From positions 1 to 40,887 of the forward strand of contig NZ_CALGNH010000070.1 of assembly GCF_937958655.1 (NCBI RefSeq): 40,887 bases of DNA, in the 5' to 3' direction. The stretch is from an uncultured Winogradskyella sp. (lineage in GTDB: Bacteria; Bacteroidota; Bacteroidia; Flavobacteriales; Flavobacteriaceae). Each line of letters starts with the position of its first letter. Position 1 is the stretch's first letter. This document shows, piece after piece, positions 1-8,637 of the stretch. The position numbers and the translations under genes were made by a program. Under the pieces are notes generated by a model, which did no database searches, was not told where the DNA came from, and saw only the letters and a list, made by a program, of their open reading frames with translations.

Positions 1-301
1 GCACGGTTTCATCCGTAGAGTCGTCTAAAACTTGTATTTCTAGTTTGTCCGTTGGGTAGTCTAATAATGCAATATTATCGAGCAAACGTTCCATAACATA
101 CATTTCATTAAAAACAGGAAGTTGAATGGTAACGTAGGGCACTTCCTTTGGGTTGTCTAGATTAAAAGTTTCGCAATGGGTACGCTTCTTCTTTGAAGAT
201 AAATAATTGTAAAGCAGGTTTAATTGCGCTAAAGCGTACATAAAAATAAGCACGATAGCAATGGTGTAAACTACAATTATGAAGTAGTGTAAATAAATCA
301 C
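1..301 (-). CDS. Family-2 glycosyltransferase, CESA-like, N-terminal 100 codons (cut by window edge)
   Basis: Only the first 100 codons are present; the gene continues past base 1. It opens with GTG at 301-299, which overlaps the TGA of the gene before it. An in-frame TAA at 304-302 excludes an earlier start; an ATG at codon 21 is the next option. Residues 2-30 form a hydrophobic membrane helix, followed by a basic stretch (SSKKKR). From residue 54 a GT-A domain begins, with [13 protein letters not shown] and [13 protein letters not shown]; the latter is the first nucleotide-sugar-binding Asp region. This order resembles BcsA/CESA-like processive synthases of the inner membrane. The polymer or lipid made cannot be told from this part. 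The overlap indicates translational coupling to the next glycosyltransferase. Confidence 0.85.
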   Translation of the reverse strand, partial: MIYLHYFIIVVYTIAIVLIFMYALAQLNLLYNYLSSKKKRTHCETFNLDNPKEVPYVTIQLPVFNEMYVMERLLDNIALLDYPTDKLEIQVLDDSTDETV

Positions 302-993
302 TTAAAGCTGTATTTAAAAATCCATCCAAGGATTTTAACGCCAGCAAATATAGCACCTTTTATGGTTCCTGAAACTTTTGAGACGCCAATTCTGTTTCTG
401 TAGTTAACAGGAATTTCTTTGTAAGTCAATTTTTGTTTTAGTGCTTTTAGCTGCATCTCTACCGTCCAACCATAGGTTTTATCTTCCATGTTTAAGCCTA
501 AAAGTTTATGGTATTTAATAGCTCTAAAAGGCCCTAAATCTGTAAAGGTAGATTTAAAGAATAATCGCATTAGGCTAGTAGCTAGCCAATTACCAAAAAT
601 TTGAGGTATGGTCATAGAACCTTCTTCTCGTAAGTCTTTTGTTCTGGCACCAACAACAAAATCAATATTATCATTGATAATTGGCTGAACAATTTTGGTG
701 AGTTCTTCTGGGTAATCGCTATAATCACCATCTAAAAATACAACAATGTCTGGCTGTTCTTTTTTATTAAGTGAGGCGATATATTCCATCCCTTTTAAGC
801 AAGCGTAGCCATACCCTTTGCGTTGCTCTAAAAGTACTGTAGCACCTGCGTTTTTAGCATTTTTTTCAGTATTATCGGTAGAGTTATTACTAACCACTAT
901 AATCTCATCTACATTTTTTGGAATAGCGTTAATGACAAGAGGAATGGATGCTTCTTCGTTAAAAGCAGGGATGATGACTACGATTTTGGTCAT
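298..993 (-). CDS. Family-2 glycosyltransferase, polyprenyl-phosphate mannosyl/glucosyltransferase (DPM1)-like
   Basis: A 231-residue GT-A enzyme. Visible motifs are the N-terminal IIPAFNEE (7-14), [12 protein letters not shown] (31-42) and the metal-binding FLDGDYSD (86-93, D88/D90). The fold resembles dolichol- or undecaprenol-phosphate hexosyltransferases, which move a sugar from a nucleotide sugar to a lipid phosphate on the inner face of the membrane. The C-terminus ([18 protein letters not shown]) is amphipathic and may touch the membrane; there are no separate transmembrane helices. The 4-bp overlaps with both neighbours place it in the middle of a coupled operon. The substrate is unknown. 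The neighbouring CESA-like enzyme could use the lipid-linked sugar, but that is inference. Confidence 0.85.
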   Translation of the reverse strand: MTKIVVIIPAFNEEASIPLVINAIPKNVDEIIVVSNNSTDNTEKNAKNAGATVLLEQRKGYGYACLKGMEYIASLNKKEQPDIVVFLDGDYSDYPEELTKIVQPIINDNIDFVVGARTKDLREEGSMTIPQIFGNWLATSLMRLFFKSTFTDLGPFRAIKYHKLLGLNMEDKTYGWTVEMQLKALKQKLTYKEIPVNYRNRIGVSKVSGTIKGAIFAGVKILGWIFKYSFK

Positions 994-1904
994 TGGCTTT
1001 TTAAATCAGATAAATTATTTTCCTTTTTGAATGATTTTAAATCGGTCCATTCTTTAATTCGCGCTCCTTTAGTATACTTTACGGCAGAAATTAATTCTTC
1101 ATTTTTATACATTAAGCAATATCCATTTTTTTCGCCATTACTTAACTGGCATTTATGATTTATTTTTTCATTGTCGTCATAAAACAACCACCAGTTTTGT
1201 TTTTTACCACTTTTAAAATGACCTTCTGACTGCTTTTTACCATTGGTGCTGTAAAATTGCCAATAGCCTGTAAATTCACCAAACTTAAATTCTCCGCTTT
1301 TTTGTAATTGACCGTTTTTATGAAAGTATTGCCAATACCCAGAGCGTTTTCCGTCAATAAAATGTCCCTCTTGTGCTAGTTTACCGTTAGAGTGAAACGA
1401 TGTCCAGAAACTGGTTTTTAATCCATTATCGTAGTGACCTTCTTCTTTTAGTTGTTGACTTGGATAAAAAAATCTCCAATGGCCTACGGGTTTGTCATTT
1501 TTGTAATGTCCCTCGGCTACGACAATTTTAGTTTTGTAGGTTTCCCAATAGCCTGTTTTAAGGCCATTTAAAAAGTGTCCTTTTTTTTCTAGGTTACCAT
1601 TGGTGTCGTAGAATTGCCAAAAGCCATCCGTTTTTCCGTTTTTAAAATAACCTTCCTTAGATAATTTTCCGTTTTTATGATAAAACTTCCAGTAGTCTGT
1701 CTTTTGATTCTGTTCTATCCAGCCTTCTGAGACTAGTGTACTTTGCTTAGCTTCAGCAAGCGTTTTAGGTGTTATATTATTGTAGTAATTTTTCTGATAG
1801 GTTTTTTGTGCGTTAATTAATATTGTAAATTTAAGAAGTATAACCAGCAACACCAATTTAATTAGCTCATTACTCTTTCGTCTATGTTTTAAAATTAATT
1901 GCAT
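990..1904 (-). CDS. Secreted MORN/YwqK-like repeat protein
   Basis: The ATG at 1904 is preferred because the longer frame (to 1949) would need a TTG start inside the previous gene, and AGGAG lies upstream of this ATG. The protein has about 304 residues. A basic n-region (KHRRK) and hydrophobic core ending in INAQ look like a signal peptide or membrane anchor. The rest is about nine tandem units of about 23 residues with the pattern G-x-W-x-x-(F/Y)-x-x-N-G-x-L-x-x-E-G-(H/Y)-(F/Y)-x-x-G-K, typical of the MORN/YwqK antitoxin-like repeat family. Such repeats form extended beta-sheets; no catalytic residues are known. No toxin gene is adjacent, so the antitoxin name should not be taken as function. 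It overlaps the next glycosyltransferase by 4 bp. Confidence 0.75.
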   Translation of the reverse strand: MQLILKHRRKSNELIKLVLLVILLKFTILINAQKTYQKNYYNNITPKTLAEAKQSTLVSEGWIEQNQKTDYWKFYHKNGKLSKEGYFKNGKTDGFWQFYDTNGNLEKKGHFLNGLKTGYWETYKTKIVVAEGHYKNDKPVGHWRFFYPSQQLKEEGHYDNGLKTSFWTSFHSNGKLAQEGHFIDGKRSGYWQYFHKNGQLQKSGEFKFGEFTGYWQFYSTNGKKQSEGHFKSGKKQNWWLFYDDNEKINHKCQLSNGEKNGYCLMYKNEELISAVKYTKGARIKEWTDLKSFKKENNLSDLKSQ

Positions 1905-1932
1905 ACTGAATATTGTGACTCCTAAAAGAATC

Positions 1933-3525
1933 TTACTTCTGGTTAACAAGTTCCATAAGGTCTACATCGTTACCTAATAGAACCTCAGTCGGATTAATTC
2001 GTCCTTTCATACTATCATTCTCTAATTTTAACACACCTCTTGGGCAAACTGCAGAACAAATACCGCAGCCTACACAACTTGAGCGTACTATGTTTTCGCC
2101 TTTTTGAGCGTAATGCCTAACGTCTATGCCCATTTCACAACTGTTAGAACAATTACCACAAGAGATACATTGGCCTCCGTTGGTAGTAATTCTAAATTTT
2201 GAAAATAGACGTTGTTGAAATCCTAAAATTGCTGCCATTGGGCAACCAAAACGACACCAAGAACGGCTTCCTAGAATTGGATAGAACCCTGTACCAATTA
2301 CTCCAGAAAAAATTGAGCCTATATAAATACCATAAGCAGACCTTAAAGAACTTGCTTTAACGTAGAATACATTATCTGTTGTGCCGGTAAAATGCATTAT
2401 GAGTAGTAAAGCGATAACAGAAAAGAAACCAATGGCTCCATATTTTGCATCTTTTCCAAGCTCTTGCCTTTTAAAATACATTACCCCAACAAAAATTATA
2501 GTTAAAAATCCAATGACCAGACTTATAAAAACACTACGTGTTAGCCAAAAATCATTTTTGTCGTAGCCTAAATAAGTATAAACCATTGCTGTAGTCATTA
2601 CAACAGAGAATACCAGTACCAAATGAATTAACCAACGTTCTAATTTCCAAGCATACATTTTCTTGGAGGATAGGTGTCTAAAAGAATCTCCTGCAGTTTC
2701 GGCAAGTCCGCCACAACCACAAACCCAAGAACAATACCAGCGTTTTCCGAATTTATAAGTCAAAATTGGTGTAATAACAAATATTGAAATGATACCGAAC
2801 AAAATTAATGCAAGTCCAATATTTCCATTAGAAAGAAAACCGTTTACAGACCATTCGTCAAAAATATAATAGTTTAACGGCCAAATACTCTTGAGATCAT
2901 AATAAGGTAAATCATTATTCATTACGTACATAAACTCAGGGATCAAAAAGGCAAAACCTAATTGAAAAAACATAACTGAAACCGTACGTATTTGTTGGTA
3001 ACGATTATGTCTGTATTTTAAAATAAACTTATACCCAAAAGCTAAAATGGCGATTGTATATAAGGTTCCATAAACAAACCATTGACTGGCATTTCTTCCA
3101 CTTAATAATTGACTTAGCGGATCAAACAAAGATATGAGTCCTGTATTAGCTCCATCTGCACCTTGACCTAACCCTAAATATTTTGGATAAAAATAAAGTA
3201 CAATATAAAATCCTGTAAGAATTACACCAAGAATCCAACCCCAAATGCCACGAGATGAAATAGATTTAAACCATTGTCCATCATTTTTGATGCCCTCTAG
3301 TTTGGTGAGGTAAGCTTCTCTAGAATATACTATTGTACCTAAAACAATTAATCCAAGTGATAACGTTAAGAATAAGCCCTTATTAGGAAAGTTAGTGTTG
3401 AAAAGTGCTAGCGCTAATATAAATAGACCGACAACTCCTAGGATTAAAGCTATTTTTTGTTTTGTGGTGATGTTTAAAGCATCTGGTTTTGCTAAAGACA
3501 TGCTATGATTTAACTTATTACTCAT
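1933..3525 (-). CDS. Membrane-bound 4Fe-4S polyferredoxin (NapH/NosR/CcoG-like)
   Basis: A 530-residue integral membrane protein with several hydrophobic helices in residues 25-420. Cys motifs sit at the membrane face: CSWVCGCGG near 264 and CRFGCPMAA near 424, corresponding to the CxxxCP pairs of NapH/NosR. Two classical 4Fe-4S motifs follow near the C-terminus: CISCGNCSNSC (about 450) and CVGCGICSAVCP (about 482). Proteins of this type pass electrons between the quinone pool or a soluble flavoprotein and a partner enzyme. Only 2 bp separate it from the FAD oxidoreductase upstream, which makes that protein the likely electron partner. The terminal acceptor is not visible in the window. Confidence 0.85.
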   Translation of the reverse strand: MSNKLNHSMSLAKPDALNITTKQKIALILGVVGLFILALALFNTNFPNKGLFLTLSLGLIVLGTIVYSREAYLTKLEGIKNDGQWFKSISSRGIWGWILGVILTGFYIVLYFYPKYLGLGQGADGANTGLISLFDPLSQLLSGRNASQWFVYGTLYTIAILAFGYKFILKYRHNRYQQIRTVSVMFFQLGFAFLIPEFMYVMNNDLPYYDLKSIWPLNYYIFDEWSVNGFLSNGNIGLALILFGIISIFVITPILTYKFGKRWYCSWVCGCGGLAETAGDSFRHLSSKKMYAWKLERWLIHLVLVFSVVMTTAMVYTYLGYDKNDFWLTRSVFISLVIGFLTIIFVGVMYFKRQELGKDAKYGAIGFFSVIALLLIMHFTGTTDNVFYVKASSLRSAYGIYIGSIFSGVIGTGFYPILGSRSWCRFGCPMAAILGFQQRLFSKFRITTNGGQCISCGNCSNSCEMGIDVRHYAQKGENIVRSSCVGCGICSAVCPRGVLKLENDSMKGRINPTEVLLGNDVDLMELVNQK

Positions 3526-3527
3526 GG

Positions 3528-4826
3528 TTATGCAGTTTGTAGTTGGTTATTGTAGGCTGATAAAATGTCATTTTCAAATTTTGAATAGAATTCAGGATCA
3601 AAGTTGGCATCAGAGAGATGATTCATTACATAATCAACATCTCGTTTTTCGGTGAGCCATTTGTCAAAGATTTCGTGTCGCATTCTAATTCCGAATGTAT
3701 TAATACCTAAAAATTCGTTGGAGTCTTTATGATATGCGACCGTGATGCACTTGGTATCGTCTTGGTGCTTCCAATGAAAATGTGCTTCGTTTTCTCTTGA
3801 CTTTGCAAATACCCAGCCATACGTTTGGTATTCTATATCCATAAACTTTGCAGAATTAAACCAATGGCCTGGTTTATATTCAATTCTGTTTCCACAAATG
3901 GTTTGCGCTAAGGTTTCGCCCATCATACGTCCTGTGTACCAGACAGCTTCAATAGGTCTTCGATTACCTATAGCTTCATGTTGTTCAGCACAATCGCCAA
4001 TAGCATAGACATCAGCAATATTTGTTTCTAAAAAGCGGTTTACTTTAACTCCGCGGCCAGTTTCAATGGCTGAATCTTTTATAAAATCAATGTTTGGCGA
4101 AACACCAGCGGTTAGTCCCACAACATTGCATTCTAACTCTTCACCTGTTTCTTCTATGATTACGGATTTTACTTTTCCGTTTTCATCAGATTTTATTTCT
4201 TTTAGATTAGTAGATAAACGTAAATCGATATGATGATTTTTAATGTGTCTATTTATCATGGCACTTTCGCCTTCGGGTAAAACACCATTCCAAAAACTAG
4301 ATTCACGAACTAAAAACGTCACAGGAATACTTCTGGAATTAAGCATTTCGGCAAGCTCAATACCTATTAGTCCACCACCAACAATAACGGCACGTTTACA
4401 AACGTCTTTATTAGGCGCATGCTTTTCAAGATTATCCAAATCTTGTTTGTGATACATACCCATAACACCCTCTAAATCTTGTCCTGGCCAACCAAACTTA
4501 TTAGGCTTACTTCCAGTAGCAATGACAAGTTTGTCATATTGCAAAGTATCTCCATCAGCAAATTGAAGGGTCTTAGAATTTGTATGAATATTTTCAACAT
4601 AGCCTTTTTTAAGATTGATTCTGTTTTTCTCCCAAAACCAATTCTCATAAGGTTGTGTGTGCTCAAACTTCATGTGTCCCATATATACATACATTAAAGC
4701 GGTACGAGAGAAGAAATAATCGGTTTCAGCAGAAACAATAGTTATTTTTTTGTCGGAGAGTTTTCTAATATGTCTAGCTAAAGTAACACCAGATATACCA
4801 TTACCGATAATGACAATGTGTTCCAT
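3528..4826 (-). CDS. FAD/NAD(P)-dependent pyridine nucleotide-disulfide-type oxidoreductase
   Basis: A 432-residue two-dinucleotide-fold flavoprotein. The FAD motif GNGISG is at 8-13, LVIATGSKPNKFGWPG at 100-115, an NAD(P) motif IVGGGLIGIELAE at 148-160, and the second FAD motif VYAIGDCAEQ at 273-282. There is no redox-active CxxC after the first motif, so it belongs with NirB-like, rubredoxin reductase-like or ferredoxin reductase-like enzymes and not with thiol reductases. First gene of the minus-strand operon; its stop lies 2 bp before the polyferredoxin start. A role as NAD(P)H dehydrogenase feeding the polyferredoxin is inferred. The 229-bp gap upstream must hold divergent promoters for this gene and the DUF547 gene; I could not identify a confident promoter there. 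Confidence 0.85.
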   Translation of the reverse strand: MEHIVIIGNGISGVTLARHIRKLSDKKITIVSAETDYFFSRTALMYVYMGHMKFEHTQPYENWFWEKNRINLKKGYVENIHTNSKTLQFADGDTLQYDKLVIATGSKPNKFGWPGQDLEGVMGMYHKQDLDNLEKHAPNKDVCKRAVIVGGGLIGIELAEMLNSRSIPVTFLVRESSFWNGVLPEGESAMINRHIKNHHIDLRLSTNLKEIKSDENGKVKSVIIEETGEELECNVVGLTAGVSPNIDFIKDSAIETGRGVKVNRFLETNIADVYAIGDCAEQHEAIGNRRPIEAVWYTGRMMGETLAQTICGNRIEYKPGHWFNSAKFMDIEYQTYGWVFAKSRENEAHFHWKHQDDTKCITVAYHKDSNEFLGINTFGIRMRHEIFDKWLTEKRDVDYVMNHLSDANFDPEFYSKFENDILSAYNNQLQTA

Positions 4827-5055
4827 AATTTTTACCCTTGAAGTCGGGTGATTTTTGATTGTTAGTTAGTTGTAAGTCGAATTTAAAGGTAAGAACTTAA
4901 TTAGAACTTGCAATTTAGAAAGGATTTAAATTAATTATAAGTGTGTAAGGTTTTAGTATTTCAGGAGACGTCAAAAATCTTTTAATATTCTTGTAAGTCA
5001 ACGGTTTGAAGTGCGACCTAAGAGCCATTACTAATCAAAATTTAAAGTTTAAAAC

Positions 5056-5766
5056 ATGAAACGATATATTCTAATTTTTACATTATTAGTTGCGAGTTTA
5101 GGAAACGCTCAAGATTTGAATACCTATTTTTCTAAAGTAGATGCCTTTCTGAAAACGAATGTAAAAGCAGGGAAGGTAGATTATAAATCTATACATAGTG
5201 ATCCGTCTGCTTTAAACGAACTGATAAGAATAGCAGAAGGGCTTGTAGTTAAATCATCAGAGGCCAATAATTATCAAGCTTTTTGGATAAATAATTATAA
5301 TCTTGGTGTTATAAAGGGTATAATTGATAATTACCCAACAAAATCACCGTTAGATAATACTGGTTTTTTTGATAAAACGACATATAATTTTGGAGGTAAA
5401 AAAATGACTCTTAATGATATTGAACACAAATTATTAAGAGCTAAGTTTAAGGATCCTAGGTTTCATTTCGTATTAGTGTGTGGTGCAATAGGTTGTCCTC
5501 CTCTTATAAATGAAGCGTACTTACCAAATACGTTAAACACACAATTAGATGTGCAAACAAAAAAAGCTATAAATGGTGAATTCTTAAAAGTAAATACTAA
5601 AAGAAAGAAAGTTGAAGCTTCCGAAATTATGAAGTGGTATAAAGAAGATTTTACCATGAATGGTAAGACAGAAATAGACTTTATAAACACGTACAGAAAG
5701 GATAAAATTTCAGACGATTATAAGCTCAGTTATTTTCCGTATAACTGGAGTTTAAACAAGCAATAA
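5056..5766 (+). CDS. Secreted DUF547 domain protein
   Basis: A 236-residue protein with a short Sec signal (MKRYILIFTLLVASLGNAQ). Family landmarks are VDYKSI (41-46), QAFWINNYN (74-82), LNDIEHKLLR (119-128) and FVLVCGAIGCPPL (138-150), with the paired cysteines C142 and C147. DUF547 is a common Bacteroidota and plant family; members have a papain-like arrangement of conserved Cys and His, but the biochemical role is not established. A second, longer DUF547 protein lies at 12835-13710. It is the first gene of a plus-strand run of envelope proteins, and an outer-membrane barrel gene follows after 59 bp. Confidence 0.85.
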   Translation: MKRYILIFTLLVASLGNAQDLNTYFSKVDAFLKTNVKAGKVDYKSIHSDPSALNELIRIAEGLVVKSSEANNYQAFWINNYNLGVIKGIIDNYPTKSPLDNTGFFDKTTYNFGGKKMTLNDIEHKLLRAKFKDPRFHFVLVCGAIGCPPLINEAYLPNTLNTQLDVQTKKAINGEFLKVNTKRKKVEASEIMKWYKEDFTMNGKTEIDFINTYRKDKISDDYKLSYFPYNWSLNKQ

Positions 5767-5825
5767 AAGTTATCAACTTAAAGAATTTAAAAAAAAAATA
5801 AAGTAAACAACCAAAATAAATAATA

Positions 5826-6719
5826 ATGAAAAAATTAGGTATAATATTAATTGCAGTGATGACAGTATTTGTAGGGTTTTCACAAGAAGAAGATAACACT
5901 GAAAAAAGTGTGATACAAGAATATACACCATCTAAACTTTTAGACAAAGGACAGTGGGATATTAAATGGTTTAACAACCTTTATACCCAAACAGAAAGTA
6001 CATTCAGTGAAGGAAGAGAGCCGAGGCAAACATTTTTTACATCTACTATTGATATTTTTACGGGTGTATCAGAAAGTAGTAGATTTAATGTCGGTCTGTT
6101 GTTAGAATTTAGATCAAATGTTATTGCAGATAGATCAGCCTTAGATGTGTTTTCTTTTGACGGAGAGTCAGGAACTGCTCGCTCAGGTTTTACATCGTTT
6201 GCACCTGCAGTAAAATTTAACCCAATCAAGGATGTATCTAATTTCACCATACAAACAGCATTTCATATTCCATTGGTGGATAATGAGTCAGAAGACTTTT
6301 TACCAGTTAACAACAATAATGGCGTGTTTTTAGATCAGAAAGGATTTATTTTTCAAAATCGCTTTTTTTATGATTATACATTTCCGAGTGGTGATTGGCA
6401 GATATTTACTGAGCTAAATACTGAATACAATTTTGGTAAAAAAGAAGACAGCTTTGCTAATAATAGTTTGTTACTAACACCAGGTATCTTTTTAAGTTAT
6501 TTTCCCAGTAGTAAGTTTACAGTATTAGGCTTAATGCAGCACCAACAAAGAATAGATACTGGTAATGACTTTGAGCAAGATTTCACTGCAGTTGGTGGAG
6601 GTGTAAAATATCAACTAACAAAAGTTTTGAATATTGAGACCTTATATACCAATTTTGTTAGAGGTAATAATACAGGATTAGGACAAACTTTTAATATAGG
6701 TTTAAGAGCCTTATTTTAA
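5826..6719 (+). CDS. Outer-membrane beta-barrel protein of unknown function
   Basis: A 297-residue protein with signal peptide (MKKLGIILIAVMTVFVGFSQ), then alternating hydrophobic and polar strands with many aromatic residues, and a C-terminal Phe (GLRALF), the usual signature of an outer-membrane barrel. Strand-like pieces include RFNVGLLLEF, FIFQNRFFYDY, WQIFTELNTEYNFG and FTAVGGGVKYQL. I do not recognise a named family. It is co-directional with the DUF547 gene upstream; a palindromic repeat and 112 bp separate it from the next gene. Confidence 0.7.
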   Translation: MKKLGIILIAVMTVFVGFSQEEDNTEKSVIQEYTPSKLLDKGQWDIKWFNNLYTQTESTFSEGREPRQTFFTSTIDIFTGVSESSRFNVGLLLEFRSNVIADRSALDVFSFDGESGTARSGFTSFAPAVKFNPIKDVSNFTIQTAFHIPLVDNESEDFLPVNNNNGVFLDQKGFIFQNRFFYDYTFPSGDWQIFTELNTEYNFGKKEDSFANNSLLLTPGIFLSYFPSSKFTVLGLMQHQQRIDTGNDFEQDFTAVGGGVKYQLTKVLNIETLYTNFVRGNNTGLGQTFNIGLRALF

Positions 6720-6758
6720 TGAAATGCATTTTTTGTTTCAAAAATGGTTAGTTGAATT

Positions 6759-6779
6759 ATCCCGATATAAAATTGGGAT
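6759..6779. repeat. Short palindromic repeat ATCCCGAT-N5-ATTGGGAT
   Basis: Arms of 8 bp with one G-T type mismatch around a 5-nt loop. No T-run follows, so it is a poor terminator. A related palindrome with the core TCCCGA/TCGGGA lies at 39532-39548, directly before gltD. Confidence 0.6.
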
Positions 6780-6831
6780 CTCAATCTAGTTAAGACAATT
6801 TTCAATACTTTAGGCACTTAATTCATTAGTA

Positions 6832-7842
6832 ATGAAATATATTAAGTGTCTTTTTGTTGTTGCATTGTTTTCTGCTTTATGTTCTTGCAATGGGCAAGTG
6901 GAAAAGATCAATGGCGTTAGTTTTGTTGCAGCTAGAGACTCAATTAATCAAAGTCATGTACTACCTGTAATTAAGGTGAATGCTAATTATGCCACTGTTA
7001 TGCCCTTTGGCTTTATAAAAAACTTAGAACATCCCCAAATTATACATAACACAGATAGACAATGGTTTGGTGAGACAAGGCCAGGAACTAAACAGTATAT
7101 AGGTGAACTTAGAAAAGAGAATCTAAGAATAATGATTAAGCCTCAAATTTGGGTGTGGAAAGGGGAGTTTACAGGATATATTAAAATGCAAACAGAAGAG
7201 AATTGGAAAGCATTAGAAAAGTCTTACTCTAGCTTTATTTTAGAATATGCCGAACTGGCTGAAGAAGTCAATGCTTCAATGTTCTGCATTGGAACTGAGC
7301 TTGAAACCTTTATAAAAAACAGACCAGATTACTGGAACAGTTTAATAAAGGAGATAAAAAAAGTTTATAAAGGTCAATTGACCTATGCTGCTAATTGGGA
7401 TGAATATAAAAGGACACCCTTTTGGGATCAACTAGACTACATTGGTATTGATGCCTACTTTCCTGTAAGTGATGAGAAGACACCAATTTTTGAGACTTGT
7501 ATGAAAGGTTGGCAAAAACACAAACCACAAATTAAGGCGCTTTCTAAAACGTACGATAAGCCAATTTTATTTACAGAATATGGTTATAGAAGTGTAGATT
7601 ATGCAGGTAAGAGGCCTTGGGTATCAGATCATACAATGAGGGACGTAAATCTAGAAGCGCAAGTGAATACTACAAGAGCTCTTTTTGAGACCTTTTGGGA
7701 AGAAGATTGGTTTGCTGGAGGATTTGTTTGGAAATGGTTTCATAATTACGATAAAGTTGGTGGTAAGGACAATCCAATGTTTACACCTCAAAATAAACCA
7801 GTTGAAGCCGTAATTAAATTGTATTATAAATCCGAAAAATAA
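6832..7842 (+). CDS. Lipoprotein with GH113-like TIM-barrel glycoside hydrolase domain
   Basis: 336 residues with a lipoprotein signal (ALFSALCSC, acylated Cys about 19). The rest matches the TIM-barrel family typified by GH113 beta-mannanases: MPFGFIK (57-63), IMIKPQIWVW (100-109), FCIGTELETF with candidate acid/base E156, YIGIDAYFP (203-211), and PILFTEYGYRS with candidate nucleophile E249. WFAGGFVWKWF near the C-terminus lines the active site in this fold. It probably hydrolyses a beta-linked glycan on the periplasmic side of the outer membrane or at the cell surface. Substrate is not known; no SusC/SusD pair is nearby, so it is not part of a standard polysaccharide locus. Confidence 0.75.
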   Translation: MKYIKCLFVVALFSALCSCNGQVEKINGVSFVAARDSINQSHVLPVIKVNANYATVMPFGFIKNLEHPQIIHNTDRQWFGETRPGTKQYIGELRKENLRIMIKPQIWVWKGEFTGYIKMQTEENWKALEKSYSSFILEYAELAEEVNASMFCIGTELETFIKNRPDYWNSLIKEIKKVYKGQLTYAANWDEYKRTPFWDQLDYIGIDAYFPVSDEKTPIFETCMKGWQKHKPQIKALSKTYDKPILFTEYGYRSVDYAGKRPWVSDHTMRDVNLEAQVNTTRALFETFWEEDWFAGGFVWKWFHNYDKVGGKDNPMFTPQNKPVEAVIKLYYKSEK

Positions 7843-7902
7843 AGCCGTAGATTTTCGTAAGGTTATTAATGGGCAACGACAAAGCTTAATGATAACCCTA
7901 TC

Positions 7903-8637
7903 ATGAAACAAATCTTATTTGTCTTTACCATGTTGCTAGTTTCGTGTTCTTCTGATGATACCAGTGGTTCAAATATTAATGATTCACTTATGTCTTATAT
8001 TGATGGAAAGACTATTGAAACTGGCGCAGTAATCGCTTGCTCTGGTAATATACAGACCAATCAAAATAGCATTGAGGTCTATTTTTTTCCTGAAACAGGT
8101 TCAAATAATTTTAAGCTATTTGAGACAAGCTCAAGTAACCTAGACCAAAACGATTATTCAAACTACGATGTGCTAGTTATTCCAAACGAACCTTTTTTCA
8201 ATGGTTTTTTAAGAAAGTTTGTTGGTGAGTTTGATTCGGAACGTTGGATAATCGTTACTTATGAAATTGATGACGAAATTAAGCTATCCAATCCTATTCG
8301 GATAAAACAGTCCACACAACCTACATTATTCTCTAATGACATAAGTCTTAACCAAGAAATTTCACAAATGCCAATTTTTAGTTGGGACGTAAATTCGGAG
8401 GTTGATAATGCCATTTTTTTTCAGGTGTTATCTACTGTTAATGATGATGTAATTTCTGCGACTTACACCTTTGAAAATCAATTTCAGTATTACGATACAT
8501 CCAACGTTGTATTAAATGTAACCCAAGGTACGCCACCAATACTTTCCGTTGGGCAAGACTATAAATTCACCCTTATGGATGTAAGTGAAGATAACTGGGT
8601 CAACCAAGTCATAACAACTCAATTTACTGTAGAATGA
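7903..8637 (+). CDS. Putative lipoprotein of unknown function
   Basis: A 244-residue protein. MKQILFVFTMLLVSCSSDDTSG is split here as a hydrophobic signal, lipobox LVSC (Cys 15) and an acidic SSDD tail; in Bacteroidota such acidic tails promote export to the cell surface. The body is rich in beta-strand-forming residues and contains no motif I recognise. Its TGA overlaps the ATG of the Omp85-like gene by 4 bp (ATGA), so the two are translationally coupled and may work together at the outer membrane. Confidence 0.7.
   Translation: MKQILFVFTMLLVSCSSDDTSGSNINDSLMSYIDGKTIETGAVIACSGNIQTNQNSIEVYFFPETGSNNFKLFETSSSNLDQNDYSNYDVLVIPNEPFFNGFLRKFVGEFDSERWIIVTYEIDDEIKLSNPIRIKQSTQPTLFSNDISLNQEISQMPIFSWDVNSEVDNAIFFQVLSTVNDDVISATYTFENQFQYYDTSNVVLNVTQGTPPILSVGQDYKFTLMDVSEDNWVNQVITTQFTVE

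Noticed and set aside
990-1904. YwqK antitoxin of a toxin-antitoxin pair
   Set aside because: The name comes from repeat similarity only; no toxin gene is adjacent and the protein seems exported.
6730-6744. Terminator after the outer-membrane barrel gene (TTTTTG-TTT-CAAAAA)
   Set aside because: Only a 6-bp AT-only stem and no T-run after it.
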